DNA of 64,000 nt from Pomphorhynchus laevis (taxonomy: Eukaryota > Acanthocephala > Palaeacanthocephala > Echinorhynchida > Pomphorhynchidae). The stretch lies in assembly GCA_012934845.2 (NCBI GenBank), contig WNNJ02001766.1, positions 1 through 64,000 on the forward strand, given 5' to 3'. This document shows, piece after piece, positions 22,803 through 32,190 of the stretch. How positions within the stretch are numbered: position 1 is the first letter of the stretch; every line of letters starts with the position of its first letter. The notes under the pieces are model-generated. The model was not told the DNA's origin. It saw nothing but the letters and a program-made list of their open reading frames with translations, and did no database searches. Position numbers and translations under genes: made by a program.

Positions 22803-23990
22803 ATGTACATGTTAAAAGTTTTAATTTTGACGAAATTAAAAAATTTGACTTTTTATAGATATACATATAACGCCTCCTTAACAAAAATTAAACCATCAAG
22901 TAAATATAAATATATGGATAAAATTGAATTAATAGAATCCTTAAATATTTTGATAAATCAAAATTATTTAAAAGTAGGGACATATATATTTAGACAAGTA
23001 AAATGTGTTCCAATGGGAGGTAATAGTAGCCCAATTATAGCTGACTTGTTTTTAAGCTTTATAGAATATGAATTTGTTCATAACTGTGTAAAAACTTAAT
23101 CTAAACAATATAAATATATGAAATATATGTTTCGATACATTGATGATATATGTGTATTTAATTCTAATAATTTTTATTCAATTAGTGAACAAATTTATCC
23201 AGAAAGCCTTATTCTTAACAAAACCAATATTAATGATAAAGAAGGTGTATATCTAGATATGAACATTAAATTAACATTAACTAAAACTACTATTAATTTA
23301 TATCGTAAAGATGACATATTTAAATTTACAAGAAACATATTTTTGCATGAGTATTCATGCATACCATATAATATAAAATATAATACATTAAATAATGAAA
23401 TTTTAAGAATTGCAACAATATGTAATGATATTGGCTTTTTTCAAAATCATTTAAATAATTTAATAGATACATATTTTAAAGTAGGTTACTATAAAAATAA
23501 CATCAAGCAGAAAATAGTAAAATATATAAATCAACACAATAATATAAAGAATAAATTTAAACTCTTAAGTGGCAAATTTTTATGGATGGATAATAAATAA
23601 TATACTTTGTATTAGAATAAGATACTAGATAGTTTTATCAGAGGAAATACGTCCTTATCACGTATTTGGCCCCGCTGCTATGTTGGGTAGAGGAGTAAGG
23701 GGACGAAACCTGATAGCATAGCAGTTCCTCCTGATGACCATTAATTCATATTCTGATACAACGTCTGTTTTTTATTAGTCAATTCATAAAAATTGACTTT
23801 TATTTTAAATTTCATTTTTTTAACTTGATTTAAATTATAAAAGTCTTAAAACAATTATTTATTTTATTATTTAATTATTAAATTTTGATTTAGCATTATT
23901 ATGTTTTGTTTAGTTTATAATTATATTAAATACGTAGACTCAGTTAGCTGATTTGATTTATTAAAGGTTTATAAAGGTTTTGTGATTTCA
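22803..23990 (+). mobile_element. 5'-truncated RT element, Penelope-like or related
   Basis: Two reading frames (to 23600) encode the palm of a reverse transcriptase: motif B QVKCVPMGGNSSPIIADLFL, motif C FRYIDDICVF, then YLDMNIKLTL and LYRKDDIFKF, NEILRIATICNDIGF and GYYKNNIKQKIVKYI. The MGGNSSPIIADL/RYIDD/YLD...YRKD order is unlike the LINEs elsewhere in the window and recalls Penelope-like reverse transcriptases with a conserved C-terminal segment. I cannot assign the clade. The fingers and any endonuclease are missing, and the frame is interrupted at least once. The 390 bp after the frame form the 3' region, ending AATACGTAGACTCAGTTAGCTGATTT in broken copies elsewhere (5.9, 32.4, 34.3, 51.3, 53.3, 54.2, 54.9 and 56.8 kb). 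Confidence 0.7.
23637..23736 (+). other. Candidate structured RNA in RT-element 3' region
   Basis: The 100 nt close on themselves. ATCAGAGGAA pairs with TTCCTCCTGAT (10 pairs, one bulged C); AAATACGT (23645-23652) and ACGTATTT (23660-23667) form a hairpin with a 7-nt loop, sharing its first bases with the outer stem. CTGCTATG (23675-23682) pairs with CATAGCAG (23717-23724), and CCCC (23670-23673) can pair with GGGG (23699-23702), which crosses that stem and makes a pseudoknot. The related copy at 53390-53480 keeps these pairings, with TCATCAG/CTGATGA in the outer stem and GTCCC/GGGAC in the crossing stem. I found no hammerhead core (CUGANGA followed by GAAA) in the right order. The function is unknown; a self-cleaving RNA, an RT-binding site or a DNA-level structure are all possible. 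Confidence 0.5.
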
Positions 23991-24368
23991 AAGTTTCTCT
24001 GTGCTAGCATGTCACAGAGAAATTTTATTTTTGGAAAATTATCATTCTGCGATATACTAATTCTGCAAAATGGGACGACACGCAGAAGTTGACAACTGAT
24101 GACAATGTATGTATCTTAGAGAAAAAGACGCAGTATTAAAAACTAGATATTTTGAATTTGAAGAAAAAAATACATATGATAAACTAAATTAAACAAACCT
24201 TTAATGTTTGAACCAAAATAAAAGTCAAGAGATAGAAAAAGTATTACCTTTCAGAAAGTTGGATTCCATAAAGCTGTAAATAACTGAGAACTAGTAAACG
24301 ATACATTTTAGCGAAACCATACATTTCTTGGTCTTAGAAAAATACGTTATATAACGTTAACGTGCTTA
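23991..24368. other. 3' flank of the Bicaudal-D homologue
   Basis: No gene was seen. TTTATT at 24024-24029 gives AATAAA on the minus strand, about 340 nt past the bicD stop, and is a candidate polyadenylation signal. TTTCTCTGTG (23994-24003) and CACAGAGAAA (24013-24022) form a perfect 10-bp hairpin beside it. Confidence 0.45.
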
Positions 24369-25109
24369 TTACTTCATGGAATTTCTTTGAGACCAGGATG
24401 TTTGCGTAGGATCATTATGGTGAAAACTTGACAACTGCCCTCTTGGTGGAAAAATTGTGTTGGAATTGTCAGCTGCAATTGAGCCTGTTGAATCACGGTG
24501 AGATGTGTTTTGTACTGATCGTTCTTCAATTTTATCTTTCAGATTAACTTTCTGCTCAATAGCCATTCGAAGGAGACTATTTAGCATAGCATTTTCATCC
24601 TCCAATCCTTGAATTTTCATTTGAAGTATTTCAATTTGTTCAACGTATTCGTCTCCTCGAGCTGCAAACAAGGCACGGTAACGTCCAAATGACGCAGCTG
24701 CCTCCTTCATTATCCTGAGCTCATTTCTCAAATTACGCATTGTTTCAGTGACAGCTAGCTTTTCGTTTTCAAATTTTGTTTTCAAATTCGCTAATGCTAT
24801 CTGCGCAGTCTTTCGATCAGTTTGAATAATCAAACGTAATTTTGAAATCTTGGCACGCTTCTGTGCCAGCAAATTCTTATACCGATTGGCAATTTCAGGG
24901 TTATCGGAAGAATCATCACTGGACATATTGCACTTTCGATCATTTACGGCACCATTTGATTGATAATAGTCACATAGATGACGGACATGAAGTGCAATTC
25001 TCTCAGATATTGCATTCAGACTATGAATCAGATTATCTTCTGGCTCTGTAACATCGAATTCGCTATCTGAATCGGGTCGTAATTGGTTTAATTCATCAAT
25101 CACGCTTGT
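24369..25109 (-). CDS. BicD: BicD exon 4: C-terminal cargo-binding domain
   Basis: Codes 246 residues. The acceptor is TTGTTCTTAG. After an acidic segment (DSDSEFDVTEPEDN) comes the conserved cargo-binding coil of about 90 residues: KISKLRLIIQTDRKTAQIAL, NLKTKFENEKLAVTETMRNL, then FGRYRALFAARGDEYVEQIE and NAMLNSLLRMAIEQKVNLKD. The tail after it is polar and ends QTSWSQRNSMK. This is the best-conserved part of the gene and the basis of the name. Confidence 0.88.
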   Translation of the reverse strand, partial: TSVIDELNQLRPDSDSEFDVTEPEDNLIHSLNAISERIALHVRHLCDYYQSNGAVNDRKCNMSSDDSSDNPEIANRYKNLLAQKRAKISKLRLIIQTDRKTAQIALANLKTKFENEKLAVTETMRNLRNELRIMKEAAASFGRYRALFAARGDEYVEQIEILQMKIQGLEDENAMLNSLLRMAIEQKVNLKDKIEERSVQNTSHRDSTGSIAADNSNTIFPPRGQLSSFHHNDPTQTSWSQRNSMK

Positions 25110-28100
25110 CTAAGAACAAATTTGATTATAAAATATCGTTTATTTATAAAATATATTATATTTTTAAATATAATATATTATTAAAAGTATCATAGTTTTT
25201 ATAAGCATATCTGAATAATAAAATAAAACTTGAAATCAATTAATAATTAATTATTATTATTTAATATTTATTATTTTTATCATTATTAATATAATATCAC
25301 AATAATATTACGTTTATTATCGCAGCAAGATATAGATACCGCATTATGCTACGGATCAGTGTACATTCAGTGTACATATGGATACCGCATTATGCTACGG
25401 ATCAGTGTACATTCGGTCAAGCTTTCAACATATGCCATTCTGTTGCCTGTCAAGTGAGTGACGTCACCGCGATCAGGCACACTGTAGTGCAGGATTATCT
25501 TGCAGAAAAACTACCCCATGAACCAACTATTCCTCTATTTCTATAGAACCGACACTATGACTTCCCCCAATTAATGTTGCGTTCGAATACTGTGTCCTCA
25601 CTTGACCTCAATGACAGACTAGATGTTAAATACAGTGGTTTGTCGGAAATAAGTTGGGGCAGTCCTTATTGGACATTCGCACGATTAGTCACCAGCTTCT
25701 ATCTATCGTTCAGATAACTTTTCCAATTACTTTTTATATCATGAACATCGTAAGTATTCAAAGTATGGCGAATGGATAGCGAGGTCCGAGAATGGAACGT
25801 TTTATCTATTTGGATTAGCTATCAATGGAGCGCTAGAAAATGGAGCTCAGATTGGGTTTAAAAGATTGGCCGAACTAATAACAGATAAAAGCGATATTCC
25901 GTATAACTGATATATTACAGAACTCAGAGCCAACATCGATATAATCATGGATAGGGCAGTATCAATTACATTGAGATCTTGCAGGTCGGCTGTTGGAATC
26001 CCACGTCGAACTGTAGGACAAATAGATTATTAAATTTACAAAATTAAGGCCCATTTGTGGGAGCCTTCGTCACTGTAAAATTATTATCGCGAAAAATATT
26101 ATTATAAAAAACAAAAAAAACTTTGAAACTTCGCATAGAAAGTGTGTACTACTACTTGATGCCATCAATGCATTTAATCAACTGAGGAATTGCTCCCAAA
26201 ACTTGAGATCATCCATAGCTAACCAAGAAGGAATGATATATGAATATATTTAATTTTTTATATGTTGTATGTTACACTAGAGAATGTAATTGAAAATAAA
26301 TAAATAAATAAGAAATATTATCTATAATTTACTATTAAATTTATTTATGATTTATTTTTTAACCAATAATAATGTTTTTATTCACCAACCAGAAATCATT
26401 TTACCCGCAAATGGGTCGTTTATAAGTAACCGACCTGTTGTCTATGCAATTAAATTTTTATGTAATAATAATTGTGATTTTTCAATGAGATTTGTTAAAT
26501 CTCATGTTTTATAAAAATGTACACAAAAGTACGTTTTTGCACAGAGCCGAATTCGCGTAGCCTGTATGCAAAAAGAAACTGCAGATACCAATTACTGGCT
26601 TATCTTCAGCCTCAACTGAAGATTGTAGATTGACTCGCTCAGATTTGTTTCTTCTATGAATTTTAAGACCTTGTCAGCCTCTGGTCAATTCCACCAACTC
26701 ATCATTCGATATCTGTAATTCGTTCATTATATTTTACTCTCTTACACTGCTTGTAATATGCATGACTTGAAGTGGGGTCTCTTCGGAGGTATGATGTGCA
26801 AGATTATTATAAGCGCATAGTCCGAGAAAAACCGCACCAGATTACTTCCAAATAAACAAAGCGAGATACGTCAGATCTAGCTTTATCGTTTATACATGTT
26901 GTTGTCATAGAGAACCTATTAATTGTTGGATAGGCTGCAAGCTCGGCTCATCTCTTATTTATTTTCTTACATTATTTAATAACCATGTCATTTTTCATTT
27001 TTTTCATTCACATTTATTTCACAAATTTTTGGAATAAATTTTGAGTAGAGAAAATAAAAAAAAATTAAAAGTTTATTTAATAAAAATTTATTTATTTATT
27101 TATTTTTTTAAATAAACATTAAAAGTTTATATAAAATTTATTTTCTTCATTTGCGGTATTTTGAAAGCATTTTGATTACATTGAAAGTATTTTGCGGTAT
27201 TTGGGGTATTTGCATATTCAAAACAGTCTAAAGCTATAAGATTTTCTGACTGTTCTATCATTTCCAGAGTTCAGAAGAATATCAGGCAAGATTTGCGAGT
27301 GCAAAACCCAAAATAGTTCCCAGAATATGCACAGTTTATACTCGAGCCTGAGTTCTACTCATGTAGATGATCAATTGGTTACAATACGGAAATTAAAGGT
27401 ACGAAAAGCGAATATAGAAAGGTGCACAAATTATTATCAAATAATAAAATCTTTAATTTTGAAATGTTTTATTAAATTATTAATAGGAAATTATTAAATG
27501 GCCTATTTTATTATCATATTTATTATTTAAAAATATCGTATTTACCAGTAATCTGAACGGTTTGCAGAGTTCTTCTTCGATAGCCTTTTCTTTTTTCTTC
27601 CAATCATCCAATTCGTTACGCAGTATGTTTAGCTCTGCTTGATTACAATTCACATTGTTCAATTGACTTTCTAGATGTGTCAGCATCTGATCTTGTTTTA
27701 GAATAGAATCCAATAAAGTGACAGAACATACACTACTGTTGCTGACTTCAACAGATTTTCCCATCTTGTCCAATATATTCTGCAGGCGCTGATTATGCTT
27801 TATAACTGAATCATTGAACTTTCGCTGCATATTGTGAGCTTCCTTCGAATGTAAAAGACCTTCAGCTGCAAGCGACAAATTATGAATGCTAGATGGTAAT
27901 TCGTCATCATATGTAACTGCTAGAACATCAACGTCTTCAATGCTATCCGAGATAATATGTTGATCAGTGAACTCGTCAGATTCACTTTTATACGGATGGG
28001 AGATCCCGCCTACAATACCGTTGAGCTTTGCCATTGATACCTTAATTTCAAAGACAAAATGTAATATATCAACGAATTCGAGGTAAAGTTTATAGTTACC

Positions 28101-30479
28101 TCTTGAAGCTGATTGGAAAGCTCTTTTTTCAATTGATATTTAACTTGACGTTCCTCTTTTAAACTTTCATATAAATCTTCTACTTCCCTATCTGATATCG
28201 ATTTTAAATTAGTCAATTCCTCCAATTGATATTTCCACTCAGCTAACTAATTACAAAGAACAAATAATTCGACATCAACCATATAACCAATAAATTGTCA
28301 ATTTCTTGAGCTTAAATTTAAATCTTTACAGTATATGTCAAGAGTTTTAAATTCCAACAATTGAAAATTCTAATGGGAGTGAATTACAACATGACGAATT
28401 TAAAATTAATCATATTTTAGTTTAAAAATATTTAATTAATTCAGTTAATTAATCTAGTTTTAGATAATTAGATTTAAAGTATAATATAGATACTATAAAC
28501 CAAAATATTTAAAATAGATACTACAAAATATCTAAAATTTATCAAGAAACTGTCATTATAATACATTATTTTTCATATTGATTAGTGTTTTTACAGTACG
28601 AAGAAAAATTATAGATTTATTAAAAATTAATAAATTGATTAAACAATTCAATCTATTAAATTAATCGAACATTAACATAATTTTATTCATTAAATATCAA
28701 ATACTTATATTAATTAATACCATTAATTAATACCATTAATTAATAATATTAATATTATATTAGTACCATTAAATATTTTTAATTGTAGATTCCATAATAT
28801 GTTTGAACAAAATATTTAAAACAAATATTCAATTATAAGGTAATAGTAAAATATAACTAAACAAATTTACTTATCTACAATTATATTAAGGTATACAATT
28901 ACATTGAAAATAATATTATTGTATATTGTAAATAGTTGATAATGATCCATTATTGATAAAGAATTATTAATAATTATTTGTTGATAAAGAATTAATTACT
29001 CAGGTAATTACTTTAGATAATCTTCTAAAGATACTAACAGAAGTTAGCGAAATATCAAATAGAATTTTCCCCTTTTTTGATCCAGCTCCAATAATTTTTA
29101 AGTATTGCAAATATCAAATTATCTATAATAGGCTTTAGTGAGAAAACAGGAATATGTTTAGCGCGTCTTTTATTATCAACAGAATGTTCCTATCAGCCGT
29201 TTCACAATTAACTATATCAAAATCGTTCCAGTGTCAAAAATTGATTTAGCCCTAGTAACTCATTCGTGTAATCTTCTTAGATTACACACTGGGAAAACAC
29301 TTTGTAAATGATTGGCCAGCCAATTCAATCCCAGTTCCGGGCTTATATACGCATGGTGCACCAACCGTCTTAAATCAAAAATGAAACTTTTAATTTAAGA
29401 AAACAAATTTAAAAACTTTTTATTTTTGTGAAACGTTTGGCACTTAATTCCCGACTCAATAGTCTGCTAAGTTGTATATGTTCTTGTACGGTATGACAGC
29501 CCCCGTACCTGAGTCCTCACAGAAAGCCTAAAGTCCATTAACAAACTTGTCATCAAATTATCGTCTAAATATAATTGCAACAAATAGAATATCGTCGTTT
29601 TAGAAAAGCTACAACCATCTTGATCTAATACCAATGGCAATGCTATATTTTACAACTTAAAAGAAATATATTAATAACAAGTATGATGTTGTATGGTTAT
29701 CTTCATAAACGGGTTCACTAACTCAGATACGTTTATAGCGTTCAATGTCTATAATTTTAATAGTGATATTATATTTACAGGATATCGCAAAATATAAACG
29801 ATTAATATAAGACCAACTTATTAGATCATAAACAAACCTGATCTTTCAAATTTTCATTTTCGTGTTGAAGGCTTTCGTAAGTTACCATAGAACTTTTAAG
29901 TTTTGATATAGATGATTGCAGATTTACATTTTCCTCTTCTAGCAATCCATTTTCTTCCTCTAGACGCAGATCCCTTACTTTTAACTCCTTTAACTCATTT
30001 CTAGTTCTCTTCAGCTGTTCAATTGCTGACTGATTGATTTCATCTAGTCTCTCATTATCGCCTATCAGGCGATCCATCTCCTGTCGAATTGCTTTGCTCT
30101 CAGACTTTTCAGCCCGAAGATCTGCTTCTAAACGAGACAGTTGCTGTCGAAGTTGATTTTCTCTGTTAGTAGCCTCTTTAATAAGAATAAATTCGATCTT
30201 TTCCTCGTTACCGAGCTCATTGCGTTTGTGTATTTGCATGCTATTGACAAGGTTTCGCAGCGATTCAGTCTCTGCTTCAAGATCATTGTATTTCTTTTTA
30301 AGTTCGTGATTATCGTCTGCTAAGCTATGTAATAGCTGATAATCAAAACAGTTTTGAGTGTAAGGTGCGATAGACAAATGAGCATCTAAAATAGGATCTA
30401 TATCGTCATCGTTCTTATCGTCGTTGGGACGTTCACAATCATCATCTTCGCTATCAGCATTCGATATTGACAATTCCAT
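24369..30479 (-). CDS. BicD: Bicaudal-D homologue, four exons (dynein cargo adaptor)
   Basis: Four coding exons join in phase 0 at GT-AG introns: 30479-29838, 28246-28100, 28040-27546 and 25109-24369, 674 codons in all. Fly BicD has 782 residues. Bicaudal-D proteins are long coiled coils that tie dynein-dynactin to cargo: the N-terminal coil binds dynein and dynactin, and the C-terminal coil binds Rab6 or the RNA adaptor Egalitarian. Family signatures are NERLDEINQS, RNELKELKVRDLRLEEENG and, at the C-terminus, TETMRNLRNELRIMKEAAAS, RALFAARGDEYV and LNSLLRMAIEQK. The known C-terminal domain has AARCxEYV, so Cys has become Gly here. The N-terminus (MELSISNADSEDDDCERPND) is acidic and unlike the usual start, so an upstream exon may be missing. 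The middle coil is short. Low similarity to a normally very conserved protein suggests a diverged paralogue, still open in every exon. Confidence 0.85.
25335..25426. repeat. 46-bp tandem duplication in BicD intron
   Basis: GATACCGCATTATGCTACGG starts at 25335 and again at 25381, and the two copies are identical for about 40 bp. It lies at the left edge of a less AT-rich insert in intron 3. Confidence 0.8.
25427..26060 (+). other. Unassigned coding-like insert in BicD intron 3
   Basis: GC content and codon texture rise over this stretch. The best frame (about 25700-25915) reads NYFLYHEHRKYSKYGEWIAR then SENGTFYLFGLAINGALENG, and stops. A second piece reads MDRAVSITLRSCRSAVGIPR. I do not recognise the protein. 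Orientation is opposite to BicD, so it is an insert and not an exon, probably a mobile-element remnant. Confidence 0.4.
26140..26262 (+). pseudogene. Reverse transcriptase motif A scrap
   Basis: The frame reads RKCVLLLDAINAFNQLRNCS, resembling the LLxDAxNAFNxLNR motif A of one class of invertebrate retroelement polymerases. The conserved Asp and Phe are present. Nothing else of the polymerase is left. The tail-like segments at 55.2 and 55.6 kb may come from the same class. Confidence 0.4.
27231..27495 (+). other. Coding-like segment opposite BicD, unassigned
   Basis: An open plus-strand frame of about 85 codons contains SQNMHSLYSSLSSTHVDDQL and VTIRKLK, with a good acceptor-like CATTTCCAG before it and AAG|GTACG inside it. 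The composition looks like protein, but I recognise no family. It may be an exon of a nested gene or the remains of an inserted one. Confidence 0.3.
27546..28040 (-). CDS. BicD: BicD exon 3: linker and middle coil
   Basis: Codes 165 residues from VSMAKLNGIVGG to KPFRLL. An acidic, serine-rich linker (SDSIEDVDVL) leads into a coil with RKFNDSVIKHNQRLQNILDK and LDSILKQDQMLTHLESQLNN. In family members the linker and middle coil are longer, so this part accounts for most of the length difference. Acceptor AAATTAAG|GT, donor CTG|GTAAAT. Confidence 0.75.
28100..28246 (-). CDS. BicD: BicD exon 2: end of first coiled coil
   Basis: Codes 49 residues (LAEWKYQLEELTNLK... to KKELSNQLQE) between a TAATTAG acceptor and a GAG|GTAACT donor. 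The KEERQVKYQLKKEL stretch matches the LKNEREQKNxLRKEL segment of BICD proteins, which places the exon firmly. The intron to exon 3 is only 59 bp. Confidence 0.8.
29020..29113. mobile_element. Fragment of small inverted-repeat element
   Basis: TTCTAAAGATACTAACAGAAG, TTAGCGAAATATCAAAT and TTTTTTGATCCAGCTCCAAT recur at 35757-36125. The piece lies in BicD intron 1 and represents one arm of that MITE-like family. Confidence 0.6.
29838..30479 (-). CDS. BicD: BicD exon 1: acidic N-terminus and first coiled coil
   Basis: Codes 214 residues. Residues 1-35 are acidic with a DSEDDD and a DDKNDDDID cluster. From about 50 on heptads run without break (YNDLEAETESLRNLVNSMQI, ENQLRQQLSRLEADLRAEKS), corresponding to coiled coil 1 of BICD proteins. 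The CC1-box region that contacts dynein light intermediate chain (AAxxG) is not recognisable, which is unusual for the family. The donor is CAG|GTTTGT. The ATG is the first in frame; no Kozak or TATA signal decides it. Confidence 0.8.
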
Positions 30480-30882
30480 CGAGAAGATATAAGAACAGTT
30501 TAACTACTCAGATGATATTAAAATCGCATTCAACATTTGCTTAACAGTTTTTTCAACAGTTGGATAATATATTCTAAAATCTGAACAAATAAACATCATT
30601 TCGTGTATTAATTTTAACAAATAATTAAAGTATTAAATTAAGCATCAAAAGATTCAATCAAATACGAATGAAATTTCTTAAGTTATATAAAATTAAATAA
30701 GTTAAATTAGTTAAGAAAATTAAAATCAAATTAAATTTTTTAAATTAAATTAGTTAAGTAAAATTAAATGGATTAAGTAAGATTAAAATTAACTTTATAC
30801 AGAATATATATAAATATGTTAATCGTTTATATCCACAAAGAGATCGTAATAATTATGTAGTTTTTCAAATAGGTAGATTAAA
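30480..30882. other. 5' flank of the Bicaudal-D homologue
   Basis: AT-rich, with short TTAAATTAG repeats near 30700-30770. It separates the BicD start from the LINE fragment at 30883. A promoter should lie here or further left, but no core element could be picked out. Confidence 0.4.
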
Positions 30883-32190
30883 ATGCTAACAGGGTGCAAA
30901 ACTATCACACCTGAATACGCACAGCTTCTGGGTGCGCCGCTTGGCGGGCAAGCAAGCATCGACAGCGCATTAAGCTGCGCAGTGAACGAGCTTCATAACG
31001 CCGGAATCCGGTTGACCGAATTAAGCGCTCATGACGCCTTCGTGATTTTGCGTAGCTCACTCAGCTTGCCAAAGATTGGCTTCCTTCTTCGATGTACCCC
31101 CTGCTACGGAAGTGAAATGCTTCAACTTTTCGACACTGAAGTTCGAAGAATATTGAGCGAAATACTCAATGTGCCACTACCCAACGAAGCCTGGAGGCAA
31201 GCGACCTTACCGATCCGTCTTGGAGGTCTCGGTGTTTGCCAGGCTTTAGAGGCTACCATTCCTGCGTTCGGTTCATCTATCAAGGACACAATGGAACTGA
31301 AGAAGATACCGCTACGGAACTGTCCGCCATTAACCCTTCGCCCTTCAGAATCGAACTGGTAAAATACCACAAATCAATGGAACGCGGAATATCGGACGAC
31401 CATTCCATCGGATGAAATATATTAAAAACGATGGATGGCCGAACACTACGAAGCGTGGCAACGAAGACTTGTCGAAGAAGCACGGACAACTGAATCCCGA
31501 GTCTGACTCATCACAGTATCATCAAAACAGGTCCGGGGCGTTCCTTGAAGCACTGCCGATCACATCCGTCGGCACACGACTTGATGACCGATCTATTTCT
31601 ATCGCCGTGGCGTTGAGGCTCGGTGTTCAATGCTTTCAAAGGCGTCATTGAATCTGCGGTGTGTCGGTCCCGCGGTACAGTGCTCATGCCTTAGACTGCA
31701 ACAGGATAACGTCTCGTCACCATCGACATGTGGCGGTCAACGAGATTTTGAGAATGGCTCTCGCCGCCTCAGGATCGCCGTCCAGACTCGAACTGACAGA
31801 CTTAGCGCGAGACGATGGCAAACAACCCGATGGTTCGATTCTTATGTCATGGGAAGCTGGCCGTATGCTTGTTTGGAATTTCACTTGCCAGAATACCATG
31901 TCCGCCAGTCATGTCGCACATGCAGTGTCTTCTGCTAGCGCTGATGCAGCACATGCAGAGCAGCTCAAGCGAATTAAATACGCTGCTTCGAGGATTGACA
32001 ATATTTGTTTGTTCACATCGCCATAGAGAAACCAGGCGCGGTCGGCCCCAGCGCTTCAGCGTTTTTGAGGCAGTTGGTTCGAGGTTGGGGCGGACAACCG
32101 GAGATATACGCGCACTCAGCCGCCTCATGCAACAAATCAGCCAGGCCGTGCAACGAGGGAATGCGGCATCTTTTTTGAAGTCGGCTGGAG
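30883..32190 (+). mobile_element. LINE fragment with restriction-like endonuclease (copy 1)
   Basis: The first frame (30883-31362) is the RT thumb and C-terminal region: LLGAPLGGQASIDSAL, HDAFVILRSSLSLPKIGFLL, then WRQATLPIRLGGLGVCQALE. Downstream in shifting frames (31410-32160) comes ARDDGKQPDGSILMSWEAGR, then MLVWNFTCQNT, the PD-(D/E)xK-like endonuclease, with Asn where the related copy at 38.9 kb has Asp (CWD). The tail reads RLSRLMQQISQAVQRGNAAS-like sequence. The 5' two thirds of the element are absent. It is much richer in GC than the surroundings, and broken. The clade (R2/NeSL-like) is not certain. Confidence 0.75.

Noticed and set aside
23637-23736. Hammerhead ribozyme
   Set aside because: CTGATGA and GAAA both occur, but the stems needed between them do not form in any of the three permuted topologies that I tried by eye, on either strand.
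26640-26760. Minus-strand frame MNELQISNDELVELT as an extra BicD exon
   Set aside because: It stops after 18 codons, continues only with a frame change, and exons 3 and 4 already join in phase without it.
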